Origin: Vespa crabro
Lineage: Eukaryota; Arthropoda; Insecta; Hymenoptera; Vespidae
Reading direction: 5' to 3'
DNA: 64,000 nt
Assembly (NCBI RefSeq): GCF_910589235.1
Contig: NC_060962.1
Location: 5,996,232-6,060,231 of the forward strand
The notes beneath the pieces are model-generated. The model ran no database searches and was not told where the DNA came from. It saw nothing but the letters and a program-made list of their open reading frames with translations. Within the stretch, counting starts at the first letter, position 1. Each line of letters begins with the position of its first letter. The position numbers and the translations under genes were made by a program. Positions 1-15,782 of the stretch are shown here, one piece after another.

Positions 1-530
1 AAGAAAAGAAGAAGAATTTAAACTTAAGATCGATCGTGCCATTAAACGACTGTAAGGGGGATATATTTATAACCAAGACTTTATGCTTTTTAAAGTGCAT
101 ATATTATTGTAAAACTAACAAATACCGATTGTCAGCTTCTGCACATATTTTGAGGATTCTTGCATATACATTTACCTAATGTAAATCCCACTTGATCATC
201 CATGCAACGGTAATGCATTGACTTGTTGTTGCACACCTTCCACTGGTACTTCCTTACTCAGTAGCGAAAGATCTAACCGACGAAATTAAGTTACAGAGCA
301 ATAGCTATAAAGATTTGGATTTAATTTAAAGTAATTAGGAGATAATAAGTTAAACAGAACACTTTCCCTGGTCCCGGCTTCTCCCCAACCCCAAAGTATC
401 CTACTCTATAGATATCTACATACGTGTAGCTCTTAAATTATTTACTTTAGTTCGAGTGGAGATGCCTGTAAGTGTAATTTACTAAGACTTTTTGTAAATA
501 AATTATGAAATAAACTAGACGTACTTTATC
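1..530 (+). other. probable 3' UTR of an off-window plus-strand gene
   Basis: No convincing plus-strand coding exon is visible, but two AATAAA signals lie at 497-502 and 509-514. Base composition is more mixed than in the surrounding introns. The first 21 bases read in frame as KKRRRI followed by TAA, so the very end of a coding exon may be present. If so, this gene converges on VPS13. The call rests on the poly(A) signals and composition only. Confidence 0.3.
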
Positions 531-605
531 CAGATGGATATGCAATCTGACTTCAAAAGATAAAAAATGTAGGACGATGAAGAATAACTTGCATTCATAA
601 TAGAG

Positions 606-611
606 TTTATT
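606..611 (-). terminator. poly(A) signal of VPS13
   Basis: A minus-strand AATAAA (TTTATT on the plus strand) lies about 57 bases beyond the VPS13 stop codon at 668-670. It would give a very short 3' UTR. No competing signal was chosen between it and the stop. Confidence 0.5.
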
Positions 612-667
612 ATGCCGAACTAATGTAAATATACATCAATTTTTCTTTTATAGTCAACTTTCATATA

Positions 668-3571
668 TTATACATCTTGTTTGGAACAAATACTGCTCTC
701 CATATTCAAAGCCATTGCAGTATTTATTTTGCGACACAGCCATTCCAGGACTTCCATTTCCTTACTTTCCAAATACCAGTCTACAACGGCTGTTGACGCT
801 TGTTCATTCTATAAAGTACAGAATTTTTTATCAGTGACTCTTCCATTGGTTTGTGAGCATTACATGGAACTATTTGGAATTTTTTTTTTTTCTTATATTT
901 ATCACAAAAAATTTGATTTGCATAGGTATATGCATATTTACATATGCGTACTGGCACTAATATGCACAAATACGTCTTTATATTCCCATATAAGCATAAG
1001 AACTGCTAGGATGTATTTTTTGAATCATTTATAATGAATTAAATACCTTATTTACGTGCAGAACAAGCTTATCCTCAACAACAGTTGGTGGAGATAAATG
1101 ATTCATGTCAATGGACCATTTGATATTCCACAATCCCCATGCAGCCGCTTTTTCTATCAGGTAAACTCGTCTGAGGAAGAAGAAGTGTGTATTAAGTAAT
1201 TTTGCTATTTTTTTTAGTTATAAAACCTACTTACTGTAAAGATATAAGAGCAATCAGTTTTCCATCGTTAGAAAGTATACTATGTGCCCAATAGGTATCC
1301 ACTTGTCCATGGTAATCTTTATTTATGAGCTCTAACAAATGCATTCCTTTAGCTTTGTGCGTTGAGTATAACTCGACGCCCTGTGAAAAGATGAATTAAT
1401 CTTTTACAATGCAATTGCAATGCACAATGTATATATTGTACATGCACTGACCATGTAAGGGCTGATGAATCGCGGTAAACGAATTCGAGAAATGAATTTA
1501 CATCCCATTTCCTGTATCCTAAAATATATATTACTTATATATTATATATATAGACACATTATTTTAATTTTTATAAGTTAAAAACTTGATACAAAAAACA
1601 AAGAATTCATATTATAAAAGATATAATCACTTACTTTACATGATAACAAAACTAAGTCTTACCTTTTGATTATGTTCTCTATTAACTTAGGACACGTTTC
1701 TGCAGAAGCATTTTCTATCTTAAAGAATGCAGAAATTTTTTTTCCCAATGTTCTTAAGTAGTACTTTAATTCTTCTCGTTGAAGACCTATGATATTTGTT
1801 AAAGTAATTATCAATAAAGTGACGTTTACACGAATAAAGTTTATAAATATTTGTAGTAAATATAAGTTATTAATCATGATCTATATTATACTTACTATTT
1901 GTTGACAAAGAAATCAAACCAGAAAGTTCTAATTCAATGTCAGTAGAGAAAACTTTATTTATAGAGAACTTGGCTGGAGATATGTCAATACTATGAAAAT
2001 ATAATTCTTTTTCCTACAAAGAAAACAATATGAGATCCATGAAAACAAGTGATATTTATATTAACATATTTATATTAACATATTTTAAACACATTTTAAA
2101 TATTTTATCTTTCTTCTTTATAGTTTATAGCATCTAATACCTTAGAGCGTTGATTATGTGATTCACAGTTGTTCAAGTTAACAACCGATGGAATTATAGT
2201 ATCAGCAGTAGCATGTCCCAAAAGACATGCAATATCATGGGACAATTTTTCTGGTATTTCTTCTCCACATATTAATATCTACGAAAACATTTAGTATTAT
2301 CTAGCTGATAATCATAATATGAAAATACTAAAAAGATTTTGTTACTCACTGAATTTGGATCATAAAAATTATTTAGAGATTTGAAATTATAACCATATTG
2401 ATTTCCTAAAACCGTGATCGAATGTATCAGAACTTGAAATTGTTGTATAAATTGAACCATATAATTCCGTGATATTTCCAAGAGTAATTGTTTAATATTG
2501 GTTGTAGTAAAATATTTCTCATAGTATGGAAATCTGGTATGGTAATGAAAATTAAAAATTTTTTCATTAGTATACATACATTTGATCCAGTTCAAAAGAG
2601 TACAATAGAATATTAATACAAACTTAAACTCTGCATGTTTTTCGAAAGATCCATTTTCTGCATATTCGAAAATATATTTAACAATATTATGATAATCTGT
2701 CAGGTCACTAGAGTTATATATTTTAGGTCCCTCTGTATTGGCTAATAACTTTAAAGATATTATAACTGGAGAGATATACATATATTCAATTATAGTGGTT
2801 TTGTTACGCCGTAAGTTCTATAATTACAATTTTTGTTATTTATAATCATTCATAAAAATGGTGGCATTAACAATATATAAGGTGCTAGAAAAACAAAAAA
2901 TAAAAATATGTTTACATACGTCAGTATTTTTGTGATGCATATGTGTATGGACATTCGAAACATCCTTTCGAAGTTTTGCCGCTATGGAATACTTCGTTTC
3001 TGTAGTTTTCGGAATTAAGTTAATTAATGATAGCGCGACTTCTTCTTGGAGATTTATATTGAATTTTTTGAGAATGACACTTATACCCCTACAAAAAATG
3101 TCGAATATGTATACATGTTATAAAAAAACTAATTTGATAAAAGTACGGTCTATTTGATAGTAATGTTGTTATATGTACGCACTTATAAATCGTTCTATGC
3201 AGCTTATTCTGTTTTAACAAAATAAATTCTAAACAATGCTTTGATTTATGATTGCCCATAAAGTTAGTGATACTTTTTTCTAAGCTGCAGTGTAGGACAA
3301 CAGGAAAAGTGACATCGTGAAGTTGATTATCTACCTGAATATAAACAATTTTGTAATTATTACTGTTATGAAATATGCATTGCAGTCAAAGTACCTGTAT
3401 TCGATGAATGTAACCTTGGAAATATGTCATTGTCATTGATTGCCTGCAATGTATCCAAATTCCTGGTGAATATGTTCTACGTAATTTTCCAAAAAAGGGT
3501 TTTGTCATATGCATTTTCACAAGATCAACCTATGATGATAATATAATAGAAAAGTTCGTTGTATATATGTA

Positions 3572-3644
<73 letters not shown>

Positions 3645-6529
3645 CATATACATACATACATATACACATATATAATGTAACATTCTTAATAATTAAAAGT
3701 TCATAGTACGGACTTACGTCAATAAAATTATCCAATTGTGTTTTTTTGAAGGAATTTATATATTTATTTTCTAACCAAGCACTTAATTCAAGTGATAAAG
3801 TTTTCCATTTTTTTCCAAAACAGAGTTCCCAACACGCAGAAGAATCAGTTATACTTGCATATATAAATTCTTTAATTCTTTCATTGCATTTTGAAATCTA
3901 AATTAAATATATTATGCCCATAGGTATTAAAAGTATGTAATAGTAATAATTACTTCAATACTTTAAGCTACTTACAATGCTAACTCCAATGCCTGCAATT
4001 GATAGAAATATTTCTCGTTTGCTAATTTCAGGTTCAATAATACTCCGTGCTTTTAAAAATATGCTTTCATCTTCAGTGAATAATAAGATACGTTGTGCAG
4101 CTTCCATATAGCTCACCCAATAAATAGTAATTTTATCTTTTCGCATTTGTCCTACTCTAGATGATTTTGTTTCAGAATTACAATTTTTATCATCATCAGC
4201 ACTAGTAGTTATTTTCTCTTGTGAGTAGGATGATCTTGTATGCAAGAGTGACTTGGCAGTGGACACAGTGCAACCATCTCTGCATTCAACAGTAACAAAA
4301 GGTACAACTTCTTGTCCAAAGCCATCCTGCAATTAAATATAATATTATTAACATAGAGATAAAAATCAATAAATACTAATACGAAAAATAACATAAATAA
4401 TAGTTACAGTTTCAAATCGAGCCTTGTAACTAGATTTTTTATTATTGTAAATATTCCACATGAGTTCTCTTGACATACTGGGATCATCCCATGTATATAG
4501 TGTACTTTGAAATGGATTTAACAAGGTCACTTGTCCAGAGTTAATTTGATTGATTTTAAGAAATAGTTCAGTACAAAGATTATCAACTCTCACTGGTACA
4601 TCCCCAATCATATATTTCCGAAATACAATGTAATATGGAGTATTTGTTCCACCTTCAATTTCTATGCATAGAGCTGACTATAAAATAAAGTTGAATATAG
4701 CATATCTACTTTATTCATTCATTTGATTGATTTATTTTTTTAGTAAAATTGATTAATAAATATGAACATACACCATTATCCATTCTTAATACAGTTTTTC
4801 CAATTTGTGTGATATCAAAATGCTGAGAATCTAATAGACTATGTTTCCATTTTACCCTCATTTTTAATGATTCTGTAACTGGCCAAAATGGAACTTCTTG
4901 TCCAGGTAATAAATCATTCCATAAATCAGCATGATCATTTTCTTCCATAAATCTTAGTGCCTTTTTTGTTTTGTTATGAACAAAAAAATACGGTAGAAAA
5001 GTAATAATTTTTGTGAATAATGGAGACAAACGTGAGTTACTTATTTCTGCCAATATTCGATATTTTCTTCCGCGTTCAATATCTTTGCAAACAATTAAAG
5101 ACATAGAACTGATTCCATTCAGAAAAAATGGCAGAGACCATTCAGACTGATGAGCTCTCAATCTAATAGTATCTTTCTTATTATTTTTTTGCGACAAAAC
5201 CAATAATTCCTCTTCTGGAATCTCGTAGGATAGATTTATATGACATTCCTAAAAATATGAAATTAACATAATCGAAAAATAAGTTTTTTTTTTCTACAAA
5301 TAAAAATATTGTTTACCTGTATAAATAATGGTAAACCAGTTTTATTAACTATCCAATATTGAGCATGCATTATAATATACCAGCTTTTAATTTTACACAA
5401 TTCAACACGTATTATAAATGGATTAATTAAGTACGATTCATTATCTGTACTCATTAATACAAATTTTCTTTCCAAATTCATATTGACTTTTATAGTTCCA
5501 GTCCATTGAGTTCCCAAATAATTTTGAATCTATATAAAAGTGTACAATGGCATAAATACGGAAATTTTAACAATATATGTATATATATATATACACATTA
5601 TTTTAATTTATAATTATACGTGCCTTAAAATTGAATTGTATATCACCTGTATACATTAATGAGTGCACATTTACTTTATCACCTGGTTCAATTTTTACTT
5701 CATAATTTATACAAGGTATTCCAATATCAATAACAAAAGGTAACTGGTTATTGAGTATAACAGGTGGAATGATATTTATTAAATAATTTGGTACTCTAGA
5801 GCCTTGCGGGATTAACATTGGAACTTCAGTACCCACTACTTTTATGCAAAATACATTTTGATTTTCATTATTTTTTAATTTACAAAACACATCTTTGCTT
5901 GTGTCAGTTATTATACTTAATTCTTTCCAATAAATACCTTCATCGCTAATCTGATAATTTCTACAATATATTTTACGTTTGTTTATATTCCTTGATGAAA
6001 TCTTAGCTTTATAATAAAAATTACTTACTCCAAATATGCTGGTTCTATATATATAGGAAAATGATATGCAATATAAAGCGGAACATTGTAAATACAGTCT
6101 GGTTCAATAATTCCCATTCTTATATTGTCATCAAAGGGATTTATTGCTTCTCCAATATCTGCCAATTTCAATGTTTCTGCCAATTGTTTTTTATAATAAA
6201 GGGCTAAAGCATATGACGTTTCGTTTCGAATCTAACATGTAAATAGAGAAATATAAATTGATTTGTGTATCAATCAATATTCATAATTCAATTACAATAA
6301 TCCTTTTTTTTGTATTTACCTGAAGAGGCGATCGAATCGAAATTGTACGTTGTAAATTCTTATCGATAGTTGTATCTACAACTAAATGATACTGCACATT
6401 ATGTTTCACAGGTCGAAGTGGAATAAATCTACAACCTTGTCGTTTTGGACAATATACTGAAACATCTTCAAAACCTAAAGTAGCAAATAAAATATACACA
6501 CATACCAAATATATAATTAAGATTTTAAA

Positions 6530-6586
<57 letters not shown>

Positions 6587-9500
6587 TAATACCACATAAT
6601 GTTTTATTTACCTTCAATAATTATATGTAATATTTCACCAGTGATCATTTTATATAGACAAACTGGAGATTCGTTATTAATTATATCTTGCGTGAATATT
6701 ACACCATTCGACGGATTATCTTCGAAATCAATTAGCCCATTTTCATTAGTAATCCATTGTGGGCTTGTGCTACGAGAAATATGCTCAATATCAGGCGTGT
6801 TTGGCGTACTAGGAGGAGAATCGTCACATTGATAGTTTCGTGCAGTAAGGACTCGTGTAGTACTTTTACCATCAATCTAAAAAAAAATATAAAAATTATG
6901 AATAATATGAATATAGAAAAATTATATATATTCTCCTATAATTTACCTCTTCTTGAACAAGCAGCTCTATTCTACTAGCATGGCCTATATTATTTTGCAA
7001 ATTTATCTCATTTATATTTGTAGGTATTATAGGTATCCCATTCTTGACCTCTACAAATGCGTCTATAATCATATTCATAATTGCGAGATTACTTGGAGTA
7101 ATCGTAAAATTAATAACATCTTCACTGGATATAATGATATACATTGTTGTTTGCGCCAATTTAATTTGTGTTTCAGTAACAGGACTTGCTAAAAACAAAT
7201 ATTTAATCACACATATTATATTGTTAATATGTTAAAAATAATTCACAAAAAGTACATACATAGTTCGATATTACTTGTTGATGGTGGATCTAAACCGTCG
7301 TCCTCATTCGCGCTTGAATCAGCTGAATCACTATCTTCATCTTCACTGCTTTCATTACAGAATAAATAGTTTGTAGATTTTGCTAACTTTTTTGCATTAT
7401 CATCATCATCATCATCGGAATCCTCGTCATATCCAGGATATATATCCATGCCTGAAAGTGTTGTTTATAAAAAACGTTGAAAAAAAAATTTGTTTTTTAA
7501 AATTATTATTTTATACTACCATTAATTTGTAAAGAAATTGTATGTTCGGGGTTGATAAAGACCATATCCATTGAATCCTCGTCTTCATTAGTATCAATAT
7601 TTTTTTTCTTTTTTAATGTATCTTCCTCTGTACGCTGCCATGGATCTGTCCAATTTGAATCAATAACACATGATTCTCCATTATACATCTAATAAGAATA
7701 TTGAGATATAAGATGTTTATTTATATGTTCATTATAATTATTGTAATGTATTTTAAATTTAACATCCTTACTTTTATAGTTAATATCCATGGTTTATAAT
7801 CAGTACCATCTTTTGTACAAAGTTCAATAAATGGTTCCCAAACTTTATGGTCAATATCATAACAAAACGCATGAACATTTAACTTTGATTCTAAATGAAA
7901 ATTTTTGTACCAATTATCAATGCTAATGTCAATAACAGTTTCTATTCGTACCATAGGAACTTTTTCTTTGCTTGTTTCCATTTCTATTAATATATATACT
8001 GGTATTGGTTTCAAACAAAAAGTTATATGTTGATTGTTATAATCATGTAATAGATCTAAATTTCCCAATAATTCTGGATATTAAAGAAGTATTATATTAC
8101 AAAAGTGATATATGTTTCATAAATAGTTTATAAATATTATGTAAATACTTACCATTTTCAACTTTTTTATAAGGTATGCTAGATACACTTTTGGGTGACC
8201 ACAGATCAGTATGTTGATTAAAATCATGCCCAATAGTTCTATCATCAGATTTTAAACCAATATTTGTTATAAAACTTAAAGCTTCATTGATTATCTGGAA
8301 GTGTTAATGTTTAAATAAGTTTCATTTATACATTTCTTTTTCAATATTCCCATAATATATGTTTTAATAAAAATACTTACATCTATAAAAGTATGCATAA
8401 TTCCAGGAGAAAGATGAATATAAACAGGACTTATAGAGACTACAATATCCATTGTATGATTTAGCAATTCTTCTTTTTTGCATATTTCTACATCACATGG
8501 ACGAAGTAACCAATGTGGTGATTGACGAAGATAGGTCCCTTGACTTGTACTTTTAGCACGAACATTTGTGATTGTACAAACTATTGAAGAGAGACAATTA
8601 TGGCTGCTACTCTCTATGATTATTTCAGCTTGAAATAATATTATATGTGTATTGTTGGATTTCAAATCTCCAAATAGTAAAATTTCTGGCTTTTGTATTC
8701 GTACAGATATAGCAACATCTAAAAATCGAAAAATAAATGTCATAAAATATTAATAATTACCAATTTTATCGAACATAATATGTACAACAGTAAAATGCTT
8801 AACTCAATAATTGTTGAAATAAATTAAAAATACTAACATAAAAAATAATAAAAATAACAATTTTTATATAATTAAAAATAACTTTTTATATAATTTTAAT
8901 ATATTTGAAATAAAAATATGAGGTTTCTATCATATGTATTACATTCAGCACGTTATTTCTTGAGTAATCAATTGATTAAATACCTGGTTGTTCCTTACAA
9001 TATAGCACATAATTCGCATTATCTGATCCTGTTGTATTATCATTGGTCTTGATTTAAAATAAATATATTTGAAAAAATGTGATTACACGCGCAACTGATA
9101 TAAGATATTAAGTTGTATTCTGCTAATACTAAATATCTTTCTATTGTATACTGATTAATATATTAAATAAACTTACATATGGGCCACTATTGTTTTCATA
9201 TCCATGATTGATAATGCCTCCTTCAATTTGATCATGTGGTAAAGCATCCACAAAATATCGTACAAGATGAAATAAAAATGGTATTGACAAATTAATCCTT
9301 GTTTCTTGAATAAGAATATCGAAACATTTATCACCTGTTGGTGCTTGATTATATGTTATATCAACTATTGGTGACAATGAGACAGAAATGCACGAATCAA
9401 TATTTAACCCTATTAATTTAGCTGGAGATTGTATAATTCTGAAATACAAAATTTATTATATATAATGTATCTAATATGCATTATTCATTAGATATTAATT

Positions 9501-12500
9501 GTAATAATATGAAAAATACCAACTTTTTTATAACAAGAGAATCTTTACGTGTATCCTGTAAAATCACACTTTGCAGGGAGAGTTTCATTTGTAAACTATT
9601 ATCACTATAAAAATCAAATGTATTGATTATTTCTCCAAAGTTCAATTTACATAAACCATGGTTTAAATCTCGTACGGGTGAACTCAACACCTAGAAAGTT
9701 AGAAAACATACATATCATATACATAAGCTAATATAATTTTTATATCAAATTTAAATACCTCATCTGAATCTAAAAACAAATTTAATTGTACTCCATCCAA
9801 AGTCACATTTATGTTTATTTCACATAAATTGGCTTCATTTTGAGATAGAAAAACTTCTAATTTTTTAACCATTGCATTTTCAGTATTAATATTCTCTGAA
9901 GATTTATCCATCATAGAATATCTTTTATTTTCACATTTTCCTTGTGAAAATACAATTTTTGAAATATTATCTTTCCATACCGACATTACAGATTGTAAAT
10001 CTCTTTGACTAAGATTTATACATACAAAATCTACAGATCCGTGCATTTTAAACAATCCACATGTTTCATATTCCATTATAGTATGATATTCTGTTTTTCT
10101 TTTAATGTCAAAATGAATATAAATAGGTTCAATAATAGGTTCCTATAATAATGATATATCATATAATATAAAATAAAATAACTAATATATTTTATATATA
10201 ATATAAAAAATAACTAATGTATTTTTTTTTTATATTATTTAAATATTAAAATTTGTATAGTAACCTGTACTTCTAAATCTCTACTTAATGTCATAATAGC
10301 TCTAGATACAGTCATTGATTTCAATTTTAATAGGATATTATCCATTATTATGTGATTCCCATCAATAGAATGAGTTTTAATAGTTTGGGTTGTTAGATCA
10401 ACTTTTTTGAAAAAATTTTCAACAGATAGTACACCTAAAACATATTATATACCAATTATATATTACAATAAATTCTATTGAATTAAATATTTATATTTGA
10501 CATATACCTGTATCAAAAACTATTAGATTTGCAATGTCTTTTCTCTGTGGTAGAAGAAATGTAGGTCCTTGTATGTCAATAAAAATATGTAATTTTATAG
10601 CACTTCTTTTAAATTCTTCAACATATGTTATGCATTTTTTTTTCAAGTATATTATAAAATGTGTAAAAAAAGATGAAGCAAATGGTGATAAGAAATACTG
10701 TATAATAAGAAAAATTACTATCATTAATTATTTCAAATTTAATTATATTAAATATTATTATTAATATTCAATTCTTACGTGTAGATCTTGTAATATCTTT
10801 GAAATTAATACACAATTAATTCGTCCAATAGACAATTTAAATGTTCCATGTGACATAACATCATCTTGATTTGTATCAATATCAGAACACACATACAATT
10901 TTGGAGTGTGTCTCACATATTTTATATCCAAAACTTTGTCTTCATCAGTTGTTAATATCTTTAAACAAGATACATATGAATCTATATAAAATAAAAAAGC
11001 AAAATAGCATAATAGTATAATATATATAAAAATAATTACTTTTGCATAGAGTGTTTCTTCATTCAAATCTTCAACAAGTAAATTTCTTAAATGGATACGG
11101 AATACCATTCTTTCATTAGCAATGTAGATACAATCATTTTCTATACCCAATATTTCTATTTTCATTATATCTGAATCCTTGTCACATAACCGAATGGTTA
11201 ATGAACTAATTCTTGCAGAATAATTGAGCTTAATTGCACCTGTAAGAACACAATATTATTATATAATTGGAAATAAGTTATATATAATAATTTATATATC
11301 ATTTGTCATTATATAATTAGCTATATTTATAAATATTTTGTATTTTTAATTTTATTTAAAAATATAAAAATATTGTATATTTTTAATTTTACCTGGAGGG
11401 ATGGGTGGATCATGATCATTCTCTTTCCATTCAATAATTTCTAAACAAAGTTTTTTAATAAACTCAAATAAAAGAGTTCTACATAATATTCTAAAATAAA
11501 CATGTTTTAAATTAAAAATATATATTTAAATAAATAAAAGTAGAAAAAGGTAATATACATACTGATTAATACTGCACCAAAAATTTTTTGCTTTCAGCAA
11601 TGCAGATCTATGAAGAATAATATTCATGTTCACAAGATTTATAAGCAATGATCTTTCAATATTTTTAAAGAATGCTTTAAAATCTGGACAGTCAGATCTA
11701 ACCTAGAGATAAAAAATCTTTAAAAAATGACATTCAATGTACAAAAATAAATTGAAAATATTCAAGATACCTTGCGATATGATAGAACAAAAACTTCGTG
11801 AAATTCGCCTGTTGAAATAAATTCTAAATACGATCCAGTAATATCTGCACTTGTTTTATCAAGCAGAAGTATAGAACCAATACCAAATTGGATGGCAAAT
11901 CCATATTCCATTATGCCACTTTCAATATACACTGTATGTAATCTTAAATTTAAATATGGTTCTTCTCTAGTTTCATTCATAAATCCCACATGAAGAGAAA
12001 GCTAAATTTTAAGTATAATATATTATTGTAAATATAATAAATGTAATTAAACATAAAATAGAAAAATGAAAAAAGTGATTGTAGAAATACTAACCTCTCC
12101 AATAGCAAATCTTACAAGGAAATTCATATGATTATATGGAGACACATTGTCATCAAAACCATACAAATTTATAGTTTTAGATAATAATTCTAAATCTTCT
12201 TCGCTAACTTCAGAAGATACAACACTTCTGTTGAATTGATATTACATTTATAAAAATATACACAATACATAATTAATGTAATCAATGAAAAAATATTGTT
12301 TTATTACCTATCAAGCCTTGGTACATTATTAATTAAAAGTTCTTGCATAACACGATCAAATTTTTTTTGAGCTTTAGTAACAGTTGGTAGACATATACTC
12401 TGCTGTATTCGTTTGAGCTCTTTTAATGATAAAACAAGTATATTTTTTTTTATTTTAGGATTGATTTGTCTCATAAATGTTTGATATTCCTTTGTGTAAT

Positions 12501-15500
12501 TCCAGCAAAATATAGATAAAGTATTTAAAAAATATATGATCAATTGTATTTTACTTTCTGATACATTAAATTTCAAACGTGGTACAGATACATTAAGTTT
12601 CACTCTGAAAATATGATTGATTAAAATATGTTTTATTAATTGCTATTTATTATGAATTACCTTGGTAATTGACGATATTCAGGCTTGATACTATATGAAA
12701 TAGTAGCATTTGCTTGCGTTTTTGATATAAAGTGATATTCCGAATCTTTTTGCTTTCTAGCAGATCTCCAGTCATCCCCTGAATAAGAATGAAACAAAGA
12801 AAAAAAGAGAGAAACTTTTCAGGAAGAATTTTTCCTTTTACAAACCTGAATGACAACAAAGGATTTGTCCTCCATTAAATATAATATGAAGTCTGTCATA
12901 AAGTAATTCTTCTAACTCCATAAGTGTAGCATCTTCTAATTGCAAATTGATTGCTTGTAATTCATTGACCAATGAAATATTTCCAAAATCCAAAATCATT
13001 AAATACCCTTCTCTGCAACATATAGTGTCACCACAATTGCAATAGAAAATTTACTATATTAAATTTACCTTTGTATAGATCCATGTTCTGGAAATACAAT
13101 ATAGGGCCCACCTATATCAATTTTTAAAGTTATTCTAAACGTTTGTGATGTAATGCTATCTATGAAATTCAGAAATTTCATAACACCACTATTGTATAAT
13201 TTATATGACCAAGTAAGTGTATCTTTAATATAAGGATTGCCCAATTTAAAAAAATTAATAATTTCCATCATAGCATACTGAAAAATAATATAGATAACAG
13301 CATTATTATATAATACTAAATTTATTATATTGATTGGAAATATTATATTATTACATGATGATAAATAATTTCAATAGTTTCTAATTTTACTGATAGATCA
13401 AAACTAGGATCCATATCTTTTCCATTTTTTTCAAAGTCTAAAGCCAAAAAATTAGTTGATACATTCCCTGTAAATAAATAACTTTACTATAGTTAATATA
13501 AGGTATTATCAGGTTTCAATCATTTTAATATGTAGATATGTATTACCTGTTAAAATATTATCGACAATGATCAAAGGAACTAGATCACCCTCCTGTGAAA
13601 CTCCTTCAACTACACAACTTTCTGCTCTAGTAGAAATTTTGAATGCTGATAATTTTGGCGCTGTCTCAATACTTGTTAGAAATTGTGTAACAGTAGCTAC
13701 AAGTACTTCCTTATTTTTGCTTAGTAAGCTCAAAGAAAAATTTGCCAAAGTAAAATTGTATTTGTAATCTGAAATATACATAGTACTTTTCAGATTAAAT
13801 TTTTTACTAAATATAGGAAATAGATGTAGTGTTATGAATCAAATGAATTGTTATGCATTATAAATCAAAATAATTCATTAAAAAAGAAGTTTATAATACG
13901 AACATGTTAAGTGTTCCAGCAAGTAAAGTAGAATATATTATCATTGATCATACCAATTGGTCTTGACAATTTCTCCAACTTTATTTTTGCACTTGGACCA
14001 TTATCAGGTAAATTGTAGAACATCCTTCTCTTATCCTGATCAATAGATTGTACATTATCTTGTGATTTATTTTCATTCGGTAATACAATTTCTTTTTCCT
14101 TCATTGCACCTGCTTTCAATGATTCATGAGATTGCTTAATCTTTTTATTTCGTAATTCTTGCCTAGCATGTTCTCGTGCTATCACTATATTTACTATTGT
14201 TAAATTATCTTCGAGTTTTTGCATATCCAGTTTCAATTCTGTATCATTTGGTTGTAATAAAATTTGAGTATACATTTCTTTATATTTTTTATAATTTTTT
14301 CTATGCTTCTCTATATTTTTCCATATATATGGTCTAATGTATTGATCTAGGACAGAATAATAGGCATATTTCCACCATGATGAAGGGCTCTCTTGAATTT
14401 TCTTCTGAGGTCGATATTTTCGATGAGGTCTACAATGTTAAACAAATAAAATACATATACAAGATATTCTGAAAGGTAATAAAACCAAATATCTTTAAAT
14501 ATACACCTGTTAATAATTGCTCTTAGTAAAGAATCATATAGATGGCAAAATGTAATATATTGCATTTCTGAAATTTGCATTGCCACATCTTGAAGAACAA
14601 TATCAATTAAAATTCGTGAAGTTTGCACATCACTGCCCTTATGTATAATTATTTTTATTTTTGCTGTGAATGGCTTTAATACTATAAACAAAAAAATATA
14701 TGAATATCTAATTCATATAATATTTCTTTAATTTCAATTTTTATATACATACAAAATTGAAATTCTTTATTTCTCATGCCAAACGTTTGGAGTGATTTAA
14801 GCATTGTCCCTTTCCATGCAAGAAAACTGGCAAGATCCCATTTGGATGGACAACTTTGTAGAGAAGATTCCGTATCATGATCCATATATATACTAAGAGA
14901 CTCAGCTCGTACCAATTGATAAAGGGTTTGTGAATTAGTTGAATAAATTCCTGGTTTCCATTTACTAGAATATAAAATAATTTGATTGTTGTAAAAGTAT
15001 ATCATATTAATGTGTTATGTTATCTTATAATAAGCTTACTTGTTTGTTGTTGTCATAGATATGCTTTGTATACAAATACCACAAGCAGATAATGAGTTAC
15101 AGAAAAGTTTTTCTTCATATCTAATGTGTATATTATTTATTGTAATCTGAAAATTCCTCATAATAGATGTCACTATGCCATCAAAAAAATTGAGGGGCAA
15201 TCCTAAAGAAATATAATAAAATAATTTTTTTAACTACATAAATAAAACTTGCACTTGATATTAATTCAGATTATAAAAAAACTTTTATTTATATAGCTTA
15301 TAAATATAAAAAAATATTTTAATATTTTAATTACCAGCAGTAAATGCTTCATCTCCCTCAAGATCTTCCAATATTTTTCTTTTTTCAGCTCTTAATAATT
15401 TCTTTTGTAATTCCATATTATATTGGCCATATAATATAGGAACAGCTACTATAAATATATCCTTATAAAAAATAAAATGTTAAATTTCTATCAATATGTT

Positions 15501-15743
15501 CAAACTGTAATAAAAATCATTTTATATCTATTTCTATGTCATTACCTCTATGTATATAACGACTGGCTGTGAAAGCAATCCAGTCCATGGTATCTTTAAA
15601 ATTATTTTTCCTATTAAACCAGCCTCTACTCGTATAGGTAATCCAAGTTGATACTAAAGGTATAGAAAATTAAATATATATATATATATACATTTTCATA
15701 ATTGTTCTTAATAATGATACATAAAATAAATGATGAATGATTA

Positions 15744-15782
<39 letters not shown>

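Noticed and set aside
681..1034. 117-codon plus-strand frame
   Set aside because: It lies over the last VPS13 exon and intron on the other strand, and has no domain.
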